Of a stretch of 64,000 bases of DNA, positions 51,021 to 62,891 are shown piece by piece. Below the pieces are notes generated by a model that saw only the letters and a list, made by a program, of their open reading frames with translations, was not told where the DNA came from and made no database searches. Positions within the stretch are counted from its first letter, which is position 1, and the number at the start of each line of letters is the position of its first letter. The stretch comes from Proteromonas lacertae (lineage: Eukaryota > Sar > Bigyra > Opalinata > Proteromonadidae), in assembly GCA_002245135.1 (NCBI GenBank), contig NGBS01000302.1, forward strand, positions 62,001 to 126,000, given 5' to 3'. Made by a program: the position numbers and the translations under genes.

Positions 51021-52793
51021 ATGAAAATTAAAGCTTTGGGAGGTTTTAATACTGATGTTGAGCGAAATCAGACTATTCTTGATATTGTTCGTTCTTATGA
51101 TATTAAATATGATGAAGTACTTCAATTTAGTCGATATACAAAAGATAAAGATGTAATAACTGAGCTTTATAATAAATTTGAAAATACTATAACTTACGAT
51201 AGAATTGGTCTTACATTATTCATAAATCGTTATATTGTTGCTGGTGATAAAGCTAAAGCAATGGAGCTTATGCAACAATTTCTAACTATTTTTGAAATGA
51301 AAGAAGATTTATGTATTCACATTCTTTCTGCTTATGCTGAGATTGGTGATTATGAATCAGCAAAGCAATTACTTACTGAAATGAAAAGTAAATATAAAAT
51401 AGCTTACACAATAAACTCTTTAAATTTGTATTTGCGATCTTTATATAATGATCCACCTAAAGTATTTGCCGTTTATAAAGAGATTGTATCTCATGGATTT
51501 AAACCTAATTCAGACACTTGTGATCTATTATTACAAGTTTCTACAGCAAATTATCCTCATTTCTCAATCATACAGAAATTACTCAATGAATCGCTAGAGA
51601 GTCATGTATATCCATCATACGAAACATTAAATCAATTAATAATCAGATTGACCGAAAATACGACATTATTTTCCAATGATTCTCACAATGATAGTAAGAG
51701 TGATAAAACGTTAAGAGTATCTTCATCTGTACCATTAAGAACAACACTAAAACATCAATTGACAGTATTATATTATCTTCGTAAAATGAATTGCAAACCA
51801 TCTCTACCATGTTATACAAATTTGTTAAAAACATGTTCGTTATTAAATGAAACTGAATTAGCGTTATCTCTATTCGATGATTTATTAAAGAAAGGATTAC
51901 ATCCAAATACATACTCTTATACTGCTTTAATGAGTTGTTTAGCACAAAATACTGAAAGATTTGATTTGGCAGTAAAACTATTCAGTGAAATGCAAGTAAG
52001 AGGATTACAACCCAATTTAATCACTTGTAATACATTGTTATTAGCCTGTGCAAAGACTGGATTGATTGATTCAGTGAAGTTGATATTAAATAAGATGAAA
52101 GAAGTGAATATAATGCCAAATATGTCAACTCATTGTAGAGTAATATTAGCCTATGCTGAATCTGGTAGATTTAATGAAGGATATGAATATATAAATGAAG
52201 TATTGAAAGATAAAACTAATCATGAACATTATTTATTCAAATGTATTATGTATTTGTGTAGTAAAAGTGGTAATATGAATAAAGTATGTGAATATATTGA
52301 TATAATGGTTAATAATTGTGGTATTAAGTTAAATGGAAGGGAGTTATTTTCTCCAATGTTATATGTAGTTAAAAATAGGCAATTAGATATGTTGGATGTG
52401 TTTTTATCAATCTATGAACATAATCATTTGACTTTACCTAATAAGTTGCAAATACAATTATTGCAATCTTTATATGAGGATAGAGATTATAAGAATGTGA
52501 TTAAATATGCCAATATAATGATTAATAAGTTAGGAGTTGTTGTTACTTCTGCATTGTCTACTGTTATATTGAAAGCTGAGAGTGAATTGAGGAAGGTTGA
52601 TAATGAATATAATGATTCTTTGTTGAATAAAGTGGATCATCACCAAAATATGAAATCTTTCAAATATCAAGAGAATCAACCTTCGGAAACTGATGAACGT
52701 GATATATTTGAAGAAGAGGAGGAAGAAGAAAAGATTCAAGAAGTATTAACACCTGTTTTTGATGGTGTTAATCTCAATTTTGTAAAACAATAG
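51021..52793 (+). CDS. Pentatricopeptide repeat (PPR) protein
   Basis: One long intron-free frame of about 590 codons with 35-residue helical-hairpin repeats, for example PCYTNLLKTCSLLNETELAL, YSYTALMSCLAQ and LITCNTLLLACAKTG, and a Glu-rich C terminus. PPR proteins bind organellar RNA for processing, editing or translation, so a mitochondrial role is likely. The frame is open further upstream to about 50985 but without an ATG, so 51021 is the first usable start, unless a small upstream exon supplies a targeting peptide. Stop is TAG. No frame breaks. Confidence 0.85.
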   Translation: MKIKALGGFNTDVERNQTILDIVRSYDIKYDEVLQFSRYTKDKDVITELYNKFENTITYDRIGLTLFINRYIVAGDKAKAMELMQQFLTIFEMKEDLCIHILSAYAEIGDYESAKQLLTEMKSKYKIAYTINSLNLYLRSLYNDPPKVFAVYKEIVSHGFKPNSDTCDLLLQVSTANYPHFSIIQKLLNESLESHVYPSYETLNQLIIRLTENTTLFSNDSHNDSKSDKTLRVSSSVPLRTTLKHQLTVLYYLRKMNCKPSLPCYTNLLKTCSLLNETELALSLFDDLLKKGLHPNTYSYTALMSCLAQNTERFDLAVKLFSEMQVRGLQPNLITCNTLLLACAKTGLIDSVKLILNKMKEVNIMPNMSTHCRVILAYAESGRFNEGYEYINEVLKDKTNHEHYLFKCIMYLCSKSGNMNKVCEYIDIMVNNCGIKLNGRELFSPMLYVVKNRQLDMLDVFLSIYEHNHLTLPNKLQIQLLQSLYEDRDYKNVIKYANIMINKLGVVVTSALSTVILKAESELRKVDNEYNDSLLNKVDHHQNMKSFKYQENQPSETDERDIFEEEEEEEKIQEVLTPVFDGVNLNFVKQ

Positions 52794-52939
52794 TTGAATT
52801 TTTATAATTAAGTTGTGTTAATGTTTTGTGTGTTAGTGTAATGGTTATAATCTATCTTATTAATGAATAAAGCAATTAAAATAAAAAGAGGCGTTACAAA
52901 CATTTTTGAATTTAAACGTCTAAAAACTAAACAACTAGA

Positions 52940-55591
52940 ATGATAAAAACAAATAAAAGATCAGCTTTTTTTCCTGATCAAGATGAAGATTCAACAGATA
53001 CATCGATTTCAGTTCCAATTACTAACAGAAGCAATTATCGTTCAAGCAACACAACTGTATCAAAAGTTCCATATTATCCAACACCAACAACAAGGATAGT
53101 AAAGTCAAAAATATACAATAACACTGCTTTTAGCTTTCCCGCTGTTGATACAATCTTGTACAATACAGAACCAATTGTATAATAGAAATCTTATAAAATT
53201 GTATAGTCATCCAGATTCGTAATAAAATACAAAGATTATATCCCAGATGTACAAATAGAGCCAATTCTTTTCTCACATCTTATGAATTACAGTTCAAAGA
53301 ACAAATTTTATATGTCTGCAACAATTCAAGTAAATAGTATCTTATATTATTGTATCTATCTTAAAATATAGAAAAGCCATCTGTTAATTTCACTGCATAC
53401 AAAGAAAGAAAAGAAAATAATAACAGTTCAATACTTTGTAGTGTCTATAAAGTAGGAGGTATATATATATCAATAATAATAATAATAATCAATAGAATAT
53501 GCCAATATAAATGATATACTATTCTCAAAAGAAGAATTTGAAGAATCTTTAAAATCCGTAAGTAGTAACATCATCAATAGTGATTTAAAATATCCTTATG
53601 GTTTACCTTATTATTATACATTATTAAAAGTAAGTCATACTACTAACAAACTATGGTTACATTTCAATATAATCTATCCATCTTATACATTCTCTTATAC
53701 ACAAATTAAACCATTGAAATTGTACGATTGTCCATTATCTTCACAGTTATTAAAGAATAGTGTGTTTAATAATAGATCTGAGGAGTTATTTAATGGATAT
53801 TTAACTATGGATGCATCTAGACAAGTTGTTCCATTGAAGTATGATTCACCAACTACCTATGATTATCCATTAATTGGTATATGGATTGCTGTTACTGATT
53901 CTTCCATTATGACAAATTTATCACATCCATTTATAGCTAGTTTGTGTATAAAATACTTACAAGATACTAAAATTAAAGTATTATTATTGTTTTTATATTA
54001 TTATTATATATATATATATATATATAGGATAGAAGATTTACTAATAATTCTCACTTTTTAATGATTTTATTCAATTGTATTACAGGTAAGAAATCATATA
54101 AATGTTATGAGTGTATTCCATCAATGCAAGAATATGGATCAGATGCAATTCCCATGCAATATACACATTCAATTTATAATGTAGAAATAGACTACGATTC
54201 TATTAAAAACAATAATTATTATGATGATAATAAAAGCATAAAGTGTATTTGGGAAGAAAATAAGAATTATAGAGAAAGAGAATATTTTAGAGATACTCTA
54301 TTTAGATTACAAAATAATGATAAAATATTACCACCTTTACCTTATAATAATTCATTAGAAAATGATCATTATATATCACCAGCAATGATGGTAGAATTAC
54401 AGAAGAAGAAAATTCCATGTAAAGAAGAATTATCAATTGAAAGATATGAGAAATTAATAAGGAAAGAAAATGGATTAAAATCTAAATCAAACAGTGATTT
54501 GTATGGTGAAGATGAAGAATTAAACTTATCAATGAGTGAATCAATACCAAAACGAATAATGACAATATCTCCTGAAACTATATACAATGACAATAATAAT
54601 AATAATAATAATCCATTTAAGAATGCAAATGTAATCACAAAGATTAATGAAGAATCTACCTCTTTAAAATCACCAACATCACCACCTAAATCTGATATTA
54701 ATATGATAAGAACAATGGTTCAACATATGACTCCAGATACATCACCAACACGAAAGGAACAACAGAAGGAGAAGAAGAAGAAGAAGGATAAGGATGAAGA
54801 ACAATATGAAACACCATTTATACCAATAGAAACAAAGGAAGAAGAAGAAGAAGATGGTGATGAAGAAGATGATGGTGATGATGGTGATGAAATATATGGT
54901 ATTATAAATAATAATAAAAATATTGAAAATGATATAAATAAATCACCTCCATATGTTATTAATAATAAGAATGATAAAAATAGTCATAATCCTGAATCTT
55001 ATTATTTGGATTTGTTAAAGAAGAAAGATGAACAAATAGCACAAATTACAAGAGAATAATGAGAAGTTAATATCAGTAATATTAGGAAAGAAAGATATTG
55101 GATGTTTGGATATTAATACATTACAGACATTATTGAATAAAATGTTGGAGAAGAATATGAAGAAAGAGGATGAGAATAATGTTAGAATATTGAAAGAAGA
55201 ATCAATTCAAACTGATAATAATATCAATAGTGAAAAAGAGAATGTAAAAGAAGAAGAAGAAAAAGATGAGAATGAGGAAAAGAAGAAGAAGAAGTAGAAG
55301 ATAAAGTAAATAATACAAGTTCATTTTCATCAACATTTATATCTGAAGATAAATCACCTACAACTAAAGCATCAATAATTACACCACAATATCAATCACC
55401 TATCAGATTTTCAAAGCCAATTGTTCCATTGCCAATACAAAGAAGTAGTCCAGAAACAAGATCAGTTCATTTACAGTATATATTTATTATTATAATTATA
55501 TTATTATAGAATTCCTATTGATGATGATATTAGTGATACACCATCCTCTGGTGAAAGTTATTTACAAAGTGTATTGAATGAAGATATTTAA
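52940..55591 (+). CDS. STIL: STIL/Ana2/SAS-5 family centriole duplication protein
   Basis: STIL works with PLK4 and SAS-6 to start procentrioles. The central domain has the diagnostic run GYLTMDASRQ, YDYPLIGIWI, FLMILFNCITGKKSYKCYECIP, aligned to human GYLTMDETRK, YSLPLVGIWL and [20 protein letters not shown]. A disordered, Glu/Lys-rich region follows (54.5-54.9 kb), then a short coiled coil (YYLDLLKKKDEQIAQITREN) like the PLK4-binding coil, and an end ESYLQSVLNEDI. Introns are 30-45 nt. +1 breaks occur at 55057 and, apparently twice, near 55294. It implies canonical centriole or basal body assembly. Confidence 0.85.
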
Positions 55592-55697
55592 TATGTTTAA
55601 TGATTTATTTATTTTTTTATTTCAAAAAAAAAAAAAATAGAAAATCATTTAATAAAATCAGAAAAATTAACACATAATATCTTACATACTTTTTATT

Positions 55698-56578
55698 TCA
55701 ATCATTATGAGGATGTTCATTTCCTACATTTATCTCAACTCCTTCTTCTTCTTCTGGTATTGCTTGACCAAATAATTTCTTTACAAATCTCGGAGTTGGA
55801 ATAAACTCAGTAGTTTTCCATTTTCTTATTTTTGCCACTTTAGGTAATACATCCACAAAATAGTAATATATATGACCAGCACATATACCTACAATATCTG
55901 ATATAGCAGCACTGAAACTATATAATAAATAATATAAACATATGTATAATCAATACTTTCCTCCTGACATTATATAATCCATTAATATGAAAAACCATAC
56001 TAAATATGGAGCTGTAAATGTTAATACACCGAAGAAATTCAATCTTACCCATGGATTTCTCCTCCCCCACACATATCTATTGATATATAATAAGAAAATT
56101 GAGAACATACATAATCATCTCGATTAAACATGGACCCATGAATAATAATCCTTTTATATATCCACATATCTATAAGATGATATGAATGATCAATATATAC
56201 TGAGATAAATATCATTCCTAGAAAGATCATATAAACAAAATCACCAGTTTTACCTAAGAATGAACTTTCTTCAAGATATCGGAAATGACGAACTAGATAA
56301 TACATTTGAAATAAATAATTCAATCCAAAATCACCAAAATAGCAAAAGTTAGTGATTAACCTCCAAAACTACAAATTATCATAACAATAAATACTTCATA
56401 GTTATGTATTATCCTATCTGGATTGAAATAAACGGTATATGGAGTGATTATTTGAGCTAATTACATATTAAGAGAATAACATACCTGTACATAGCGCAGT
56501 TACTAGTAGAGATGCAGAAAAATACGTCCTCGTAACAACAGGAATATCATAGTAAAATTCTAGTGGATTAGCATTCAT
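55698..56578 (-). CDS. DERL: Derlin (Der1-like ER-associated degradation protein)
   Basis: Derlins are rhomboid pseudoproteases of the ERAD retrotranslocation channel. The start [17 protein letters not shown], the WR motif ([15 protein letters not shown]), [37 protein letters not shown] and the GxxxG helix ([11 protein letters not shown]) are all present, with six membrane helices. The introns include one of only 26 nt (56369-56394). A +1 break lies near 56150. Stop TGA is at 55698-55700. Length about 230 aa is normal. Confidence 0.92.
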
Positions 56579-56937
56579 TTTTGAGAAAAAAAAAATAAAA
56601 GAAGTCGAGCTTTATATCGAGCTTTTACATAATTTAAGAAATTTAAGTGGAACAAGCGTTTTTATTATAAAATAAAACCTTTGTTGAATTTTGATTTTTT
56701 CATATGCATTTGTCACAATAATGTTGACTTATTGTACACCAAATCTTTAAGCTTTAAAGAAAAAATCCAACCATATGAAAAATAATCGCAATTTATGAAT
56801 AATTAAAATATTATCATTCTATATCAACTATTAAATCACTTTTTTGAAAATTATGCCACGATCTGAGTCAAGTATACATTTTGCTAATTTCAAAATAGAT
56901 TCAAATTTCATTTTTAAAAAATCTTTATTTTTCCAGT
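56579..56937. other. Divergent intergenic region between Derlin and the second pseudokinase-LRR gene
   Basis: About 360 bases without a coding frame. TCGAGCTTTATATCGAGCTTTT (56606-56627) contains a direct repeat of TCGAGCTTT with nearby poly-A. It should hold the promoters of both flanking genes. Confidence 0.4.
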
Positions 56938-59047
56938 ATGCCGTCTGTCCTGTGCTTATCTGTTGGTGATAATTTAGTATATAATCACATTATAATACTT
57001 TTTTAAAATAGACTGAAATTAGCCCTGACGTGCCATATATTGTATTATTTGAAGTTATATTCAATAGGTGACAGGAATAATTCCTAGTGATAGGAACAGT
57101 TATACAATTCGTGGTATAAACAACAACTATAATAGCTACATGAAAGTAATTAGCTTAAAAGGCATTCCAAGTGATAATATTGAGAGATTTGTATAACTTT
57201 TGCACAATCATATTTTTTTAAATTTATATAGAACTATGATCATACGAAATACTTGAGTGATTTAAATCATTTTGATGAAGAAAGAGCATATCATTTAGCA
57301 TCATTGCAAGTAATGTTCCTTATAATTCCTCACTATTGCCCTACGTTAAGAAACATGAATTTCGATTACATTCACAATAGAAGAAATGAGATATTACAAG
57401 GAGTTGCAGAATGTATTATGGAATTAAATTGTCAAAATTTATGTCATGGAAGATTAAATCTCAACAATATAACTATACATGAAGAAAACAACAATCATTA
57501 TTACAAATTAAAGAATTATGGTTTAAACACAATATGTTATATTGATGATCTAAACTACGATGATTATACATTCTTAGCACCTGAAGTAATATTTGGTAAA
57601 GAATACAATATATGTGGTGATATATGGAGTTTTGGATGTTTATTTTACACTTTAATTACAGGTAGAAGGTTATTCCATTCTGCATCAATTCAGAGGGTTG
57701 GTATATAAAATATCAAAGTGCGATTATGCTATTTCACCGAATGAATGTAATGAAAAAGAAAAACGATTTATAGAAATGACAGTAAGAAAGCATACAAATG
57801 AAAGATTAGACTGTGAAAAAATAATGGAAGAATTAGAGAAATTGAAGGTAGAGAAATTTGAAGCTGATAGTGATGATATAACTATCGATTATATTAAACA
57901 AATGGCTGAACATAATGTACCAATCACTGATTATAAAAGACTAGCCGTTATAGGTCAAACCAAAGATTTGTTAGAAGAAGTAATATCTCTATTTAACAGT
58001 ATTGAAGATGATGATGATAGTGTAAAGAGATATTTATTATTTTTGTTAATTAACATGTCATTATTACCTATTTATTATGATAATATTGTGAAATCGATTA
58101 AATTGAATGATGAAACAACTTCTCAAGTGTTATTCAACTCAGTGGAAACTATTACTTCTAAGAAGAATAATGATGGTACTCAATACATAAGTCCAGCAAC
58201 AATAACGTTAAACTGTAAAGAAAGAGAAAATGGTTTACAGTTATTAAAAGTATTTTGCAATGGTTTACCTTCCTGCAGTAATCTCCAATCATTAGAAGTG
58301 AGTAGTAATGATATATCAGATCCAATATTGAAATATATTGGTGCAAGTTTAGATTGGGAAAAATTGAGAAAATTACGAGAAATTAACTTGAAAGGTAATC
58401 AAATCAGTAGTTCAGCTATGAAGATATTCTGTGATTATTTAATACCTCGTCCATCTAAACATAATCCAGGTGAAAAACCAGAACCAACATACATTGATGA
58501 GTTAAAGACATTATATTTAGAAATGAACAACATTGGTGATTTAGGCGTACAATATTTAACCTCACGATTCCCAGTATTAATTAACTTAGAAGAATTATTA
58601 TTAGGAAATAATAATATTACTGATATTGGTTTACATTCAATCTCTAAGAATTTGAAGTATTTAATTCACTTAACAAAACTCACTATTGGCTGTAATAGTC
58701 AGATTACGAATAATGGAGTAATTAATTTATTAAACCATTTACATCACTGTCCATATATTAACACTCTCTTCTTAAATGGACAATCTTTAAATGATGTTGT
58801 TATTGATAATTTGGTTGAACATTTGATTAGTAGAGTTAATGCATTTTTAAGTTATTTGATATTGAATAATAATGGTATTACTGATACTGGTGCTATGAAA
58901 TTGATTAAATGTTTAGGTGATACAAGACAGAAGAGTTGTTGTGATAGATTAGCCATATTGGATTTGAATCAGAATAAGATTAATAAGAAAGATGATATTT
59001 TGAGTTATTTTAATGATGGTAAAGCTTGGTATCAATTGACTTTGTAA
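56938..59047 (+). CDS. Second pseudokinase-LRR protein
   Basis: Exons from 56938 give MPSVLCLSVGDN, a kinase N-lobe (YMKVISLKG with the VAIK-type Lys, EERAYHLASLQ with a helix-C Glu) and a C-lobe with CHGRLNLNNITI instead of HRDxKxxN, KNYG instead of DFG, LAPEVIFG and GDIWSFGCLFYTLITG. So the catalytic Asp and metal-binding Asp are missing. An acidic linker and one ARM-like module (LLFLINMSLLPIYY) lead to about seven RI-type LRRs ending at TAA 59045. Introns occur only in the kinase part, one being 26 nt (57042-57067); the LRR part is one exon, unlike the 7-13 kb paralogue. A +1 break lies at about 57706. Confidence 0.75.
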
Positions 59048-59158
59048 AGGGAAATGATACATATATTATATTATACTTATATTATTATTAATTTGTTTTG
59101 TTTTTGTTTTAAAACAGTAAAATAATAGGAAAAAACACTCTTAATAATTAGTTAGATT

Positions 59159-59734
59159 AGATAGGTTCTGTTAATTTCATAGTTTTCAACATTTTCTTCA
59201 AATCATTCTCATTCTTTGTCTCTAGAATGAGCTCCTTTATTTTTGGATAATTCTCTGGACTTTGCTTAATACATTCTCTCTATTCAACATTATATATAAC
59301 AATACAAGTAATAAGCTCAACGCTTTTTCACTAATTAAGTCTAATCCAATTTCCTTGTTGGTTAATTCTTTCACTATGTCTTTTTGTTTGTCTGTTTGTA
59401 CTATTCTTTGGTAAAATAAATACGTCAAAGTCTCTGGTTGTTTAATTGTTCCTTTTAATGAAACTTCCTTTCAATTTATTTATATTTTCTTCTACATTGT
59501 TACTAAATAATAAATATAACAATATCAATTGAAATACTTCAACAAATATTCAAAAATAAATCTTCTTCTTGGCTGCGGATCTGGTAGTTTGATTTTTGAA
59601 TCAAATAATGATTGGTACTATTTTATTGTATATAACATAAATCAAATACTCTGCTAGTTTCTTTAATCTTTGGTTGAATTGATTGTTCTGCAATTTCAGA
59701 TGCAAAATAACGCAAATTTGATTTTGTTACACAT
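59159..59734 (-). CDS. Unrecognised small helical protein
   Basis: Exons separated by short GTAT...TAG introns give a mostly helical, Lys-rich protein: from about 59734 MCNKIK, then IAEQSIQPKIKETSRVFDL, PDPQPRRRFIFEYLL, QTDKQKDIVKELTNKEIG and NENDLKKMLKTMKLTEPI before TAA. At least one +1 break (about 59692) is needed. No family motif is clear. The exon order is plausible but not proven. Confidence 0.4.
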
Positions 59735-59842
59735 AACAATTTATTTATTCTATTTCACTTTTGATATAAAATTCATCTGTTCCAATTTAAAATAAAAAAT
59801 ATTCGTTTAGTTTTGAAAAAGTATCGTTTTTAGTTTTTCTAA

Positions 59843-61247
59843 ATGTCTAAAAGAAATCAAGGATATGGGGAAGTTGGAACAGGTTCAAGACCATATGTAC
59901 AAACTGGACAAAGAGGTACTCCAACTTCAAGGTCATTTACAAGTCAATCTACTCACAATTCCCCTAGTTCTTTAAATTCAGCAAATTCTATCTATTTAAA
60001 TGCCCCTTACAAAGTTAAACAAATGCCAAAACCAGATTCAAAGTGTATTTCCATTTATAGCGACTCAGAGCCAGTAACTCAGCCAAATGAATATGGAGTG
60101 ATATGCGATAGTAGAGTTTGCGAAAATGGTTTTTCATTGAAAGATCAACATGAAGAAGTAAAAGCTGAGAATGAAGAAGCAAATGAAAAATCAGAATATT
60201 CATATTATACAAATGGTAAAGTATCAGGTTTGGATTGTGAAATTCATTGTCATATTCGAACTACATTAGGTTTATTTATTAAAGTAAATGTTTGTCCAAA
60301 TAGAACAAAGATAATTCACGAATTACTATTAGCACCATCAGATTTAGATCATTTACGAATATTAGATAAATGCATGAAAGAAGAAAGTGATGAAGAAGAA
60401 AATGGAGGAAATAATAATAATAATAATAATGAAAATGAAAATAGTAATAGAAATAGTGAAACAAAGAATAATCGGGTTGATTTTGCTGTACAAACTGGAA
60501 TGGAGGAGGAAGAAGATAAAGAAGAAAATGAAGAAAGAAGGAAAGATAATAACAATGATGAAATAGCACCAACAGTAGAAACAGAAGAACAAGAAGAAGA
60601 AAGAGAAAGAAGTGAAGAAGAAAATAATCAAAATCAAAATCAGAATCAGAAATTAGATTATGATAAATTATGTGAATATATATCAAAGTGTTTAGTATTT
60701 AATGCAAAAGGACATCTTGTATGTGTTGCTTATTCAGATGAAGTTAGTGAAACGGTATAATTTGTATTATTTTTATTCTTAAAAATAGAGAAAAAGACAA
60801 GAAGCTTTAATGAATGAAGTTGAACCAATTAAACAATTAACAGTAAAGACGAAAAAGACAACTACTACTAGAACAACTTCAAAACAATTATATAATACAC
60901 TTTCTTCTACTAAATTGTATGATGATCCAAAACCAAAGAAGAAAGATAAATCTCAATTCTTTTTTGCTGGTAGTAAATGTAGTCCAACTAAAAGATTTTT
61001 GGATGAATTTCAATATCAGTATGATCGTTTAGATTATATCATGAATGCACCACATCCTGTTGCACAGAAAGATGAAGCTTTGAATATGAAAAGAGAAGCA
61101 CCAGGACCTGCCTTTAAAATATATTCAACAAAAAACACAGGTAGAAAGAGTAAAATGTCTACAGTTGCCAGTAGAAGGAGTAGTATTCTTGAAAGAAGAG
61201 AAAGTACAATGAAGAATCAAAGTGTTAGTTCATTACCGCCTATTTAA
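59843..61247 (+). CDS. Unrecognised protein with low-complexity acidic region
   Basis: Two exons (59843-60757 and about 60789-61247). The Ser/Thr/Gly-rich N terminus is followed by a compact domain (LDCEIHCHIRTTLGLFIKVNVCPNRTKIIHELLL), an Asn/Glu tract (60370-60640), a short helical segment with CEYISKCLVFNAKGHLVCVAYS, and a basic, Ser/Thr-rich C terminus. The overall style resembles ciliary or cytoskeletal proteins of protists, but no family is recognised. No signal peptide or membrane helix. Confidence 0.6.
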
Positions 61248-61404
61248 TTTAGTTCTTTGTTTTTAACATATTTTTGGTATTTAATAATCAATGGTTGATT
61301 CAAAAAATTATAAAAAAGAAAAAAGAATGAGCTTGAACATCCAAGCCTGTCAATTACATAGATTACCAACCAATAATTTTTTTCAAAAACAACGTAAGTC
61401 AAAT

Positions 61405-62758
61405 ATGAAGGTTATACTGTTATCTGTGTTCATATATATTGTTTCTACTTCATGTCCAAATCTATGTAGTCGTCATGGAAGCTGTTCTTCCAATGGTTTG
61501 TGTAATTGTTACCCAGGATGGACTGAAGGCGATTGTTCAGGTCGTATATAGTTTCAAAAATTCTATTTTGCTAGGTACATGTCCTTTTGGTGAACCATAT
61601 GCTGATACACAAGAACATAGTGAAGATCGTTACATTGAGTGTAGTGGTCAAGGAAACTGTGATAGAACAACAGGCTTATGTGAATGCTTTGATGGATTTG
61701 GAGGAAGTGCATGTCATCGTACTTTATGTGAAAATAACTGTAATGGTCATGGTTTATGTTTACCAGTTAATCATATCGGAATTAACAATGACAATTATTT
61801 AAACAACTATTATTATTACACAGGTAAAATGGTTAATGCTAAATATGAGAGTTGGGACAAAGATCAAAGTTATCAATGTGTATGTGATGAAGAATATACA
61901 GGATATGATTGCAGTTTAAAGAAATGTGCAACAGGATATAAACAAACAAGTGATTGTGATGCTCCAGCTGAATATTATCAAAAAATTGCATTTATGGGAA
62001 AAGAAAATCCAACATGTCCAAACACTGATAATAATAAAGGTTCAGGTGATGATAAAGCTTCCTTTTTAATGTCTGGTTGCTTAGCTTATGCCAAATATAT
62101 GGATCAATTCAATAGAACATGGATAACTAAACCATTTAATATATTTAAAGGATTTAAAAGTAATGATTTAGAAAATTATGTTAATAGAATATGTGCTGAT
62201 AAAGATGAAACATGGAATAAAGAATTAAAAGATTTCCCATCATTAGAACAAGCATTAAAGATGTTACCACCAGGTACAATTGATGTAAAATCAGTTAAAG
62301 TTCAACCACCAGAAACTGTAAAAACATCATTTACAATAACAATAGAATATGGAAAACAACAAACAGGAAGACAACAACCAATACAAATATTAACAAGAAA
62401 AGACTTAACATTTGATTGTATAAAGAATCTATTAGAACCAATTCCATCATACTTCACAGATAAAGAAGATAAGTGTATTTCAGATAATTGTAAAGATACA
62501 GATAAATGTGAAGAAATAACAGTTGATAAATCTGATGATCAGTCTTGGTGGAAAAGAAATATAAAAACACCATTGACTGATAACAAATCTGATTATATAA
62601 CCTATTTAGAGAATGTAATATTTAATAATGTAGATACTGTATATGTTCCTCCATTAGAATGTGCTAATAATGGATTATGCAATAGAGAGACAGGATTATG
62701 TGAATGTTTCACTGGATATTATGGATTAGCCTGTACTGAAGCTTCTCCAATTCAGTAA
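61405..62758 (+). CDS. Secreted EGF-repeat protein
   Basis: The ATG at 61405 starts a signal peptide (MKVILLSVFIYIVSTS) directly followed by CPNLCSRHGSC. One intron (about 61531-61575) splits the first EGF unit. Then come CPFGEPYAD, ECSGQGNCDRTTGLCECFDGF, CNGHGLC, a CVCDEEYTGYDCS unit, a Cys-poor domain of about 230 residues, and a last EGF unit CANNGLCNRETGLCECFTGYYG. The EGF set with the CDRTTG/CECFDGF signature is like extracellular proteins that are abundant in stramenopiles. Likely an adhesion or surface-coat protein. There is no C-terminal membrane helix. Confidence 0.8.
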
Positions 62759-62891
62759 TTAATCTTAATTATATATTATTATTTTTAAATTTTTGATTAT
62801 TTGAGAATAATAACATCAACATTAGTTAATTATATAATATTTAATCCTATTTATTAACCATTCTATTATATTAATTAATTAATCTATCAAA

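Noticed and set aside
60279-60686. Reverse-strand frames opposite the Asn/Glu tract of the 59.8-kb gene
   Set aside because: They are Leu/Phe-rich mirror images of GAA and AAT repeats.
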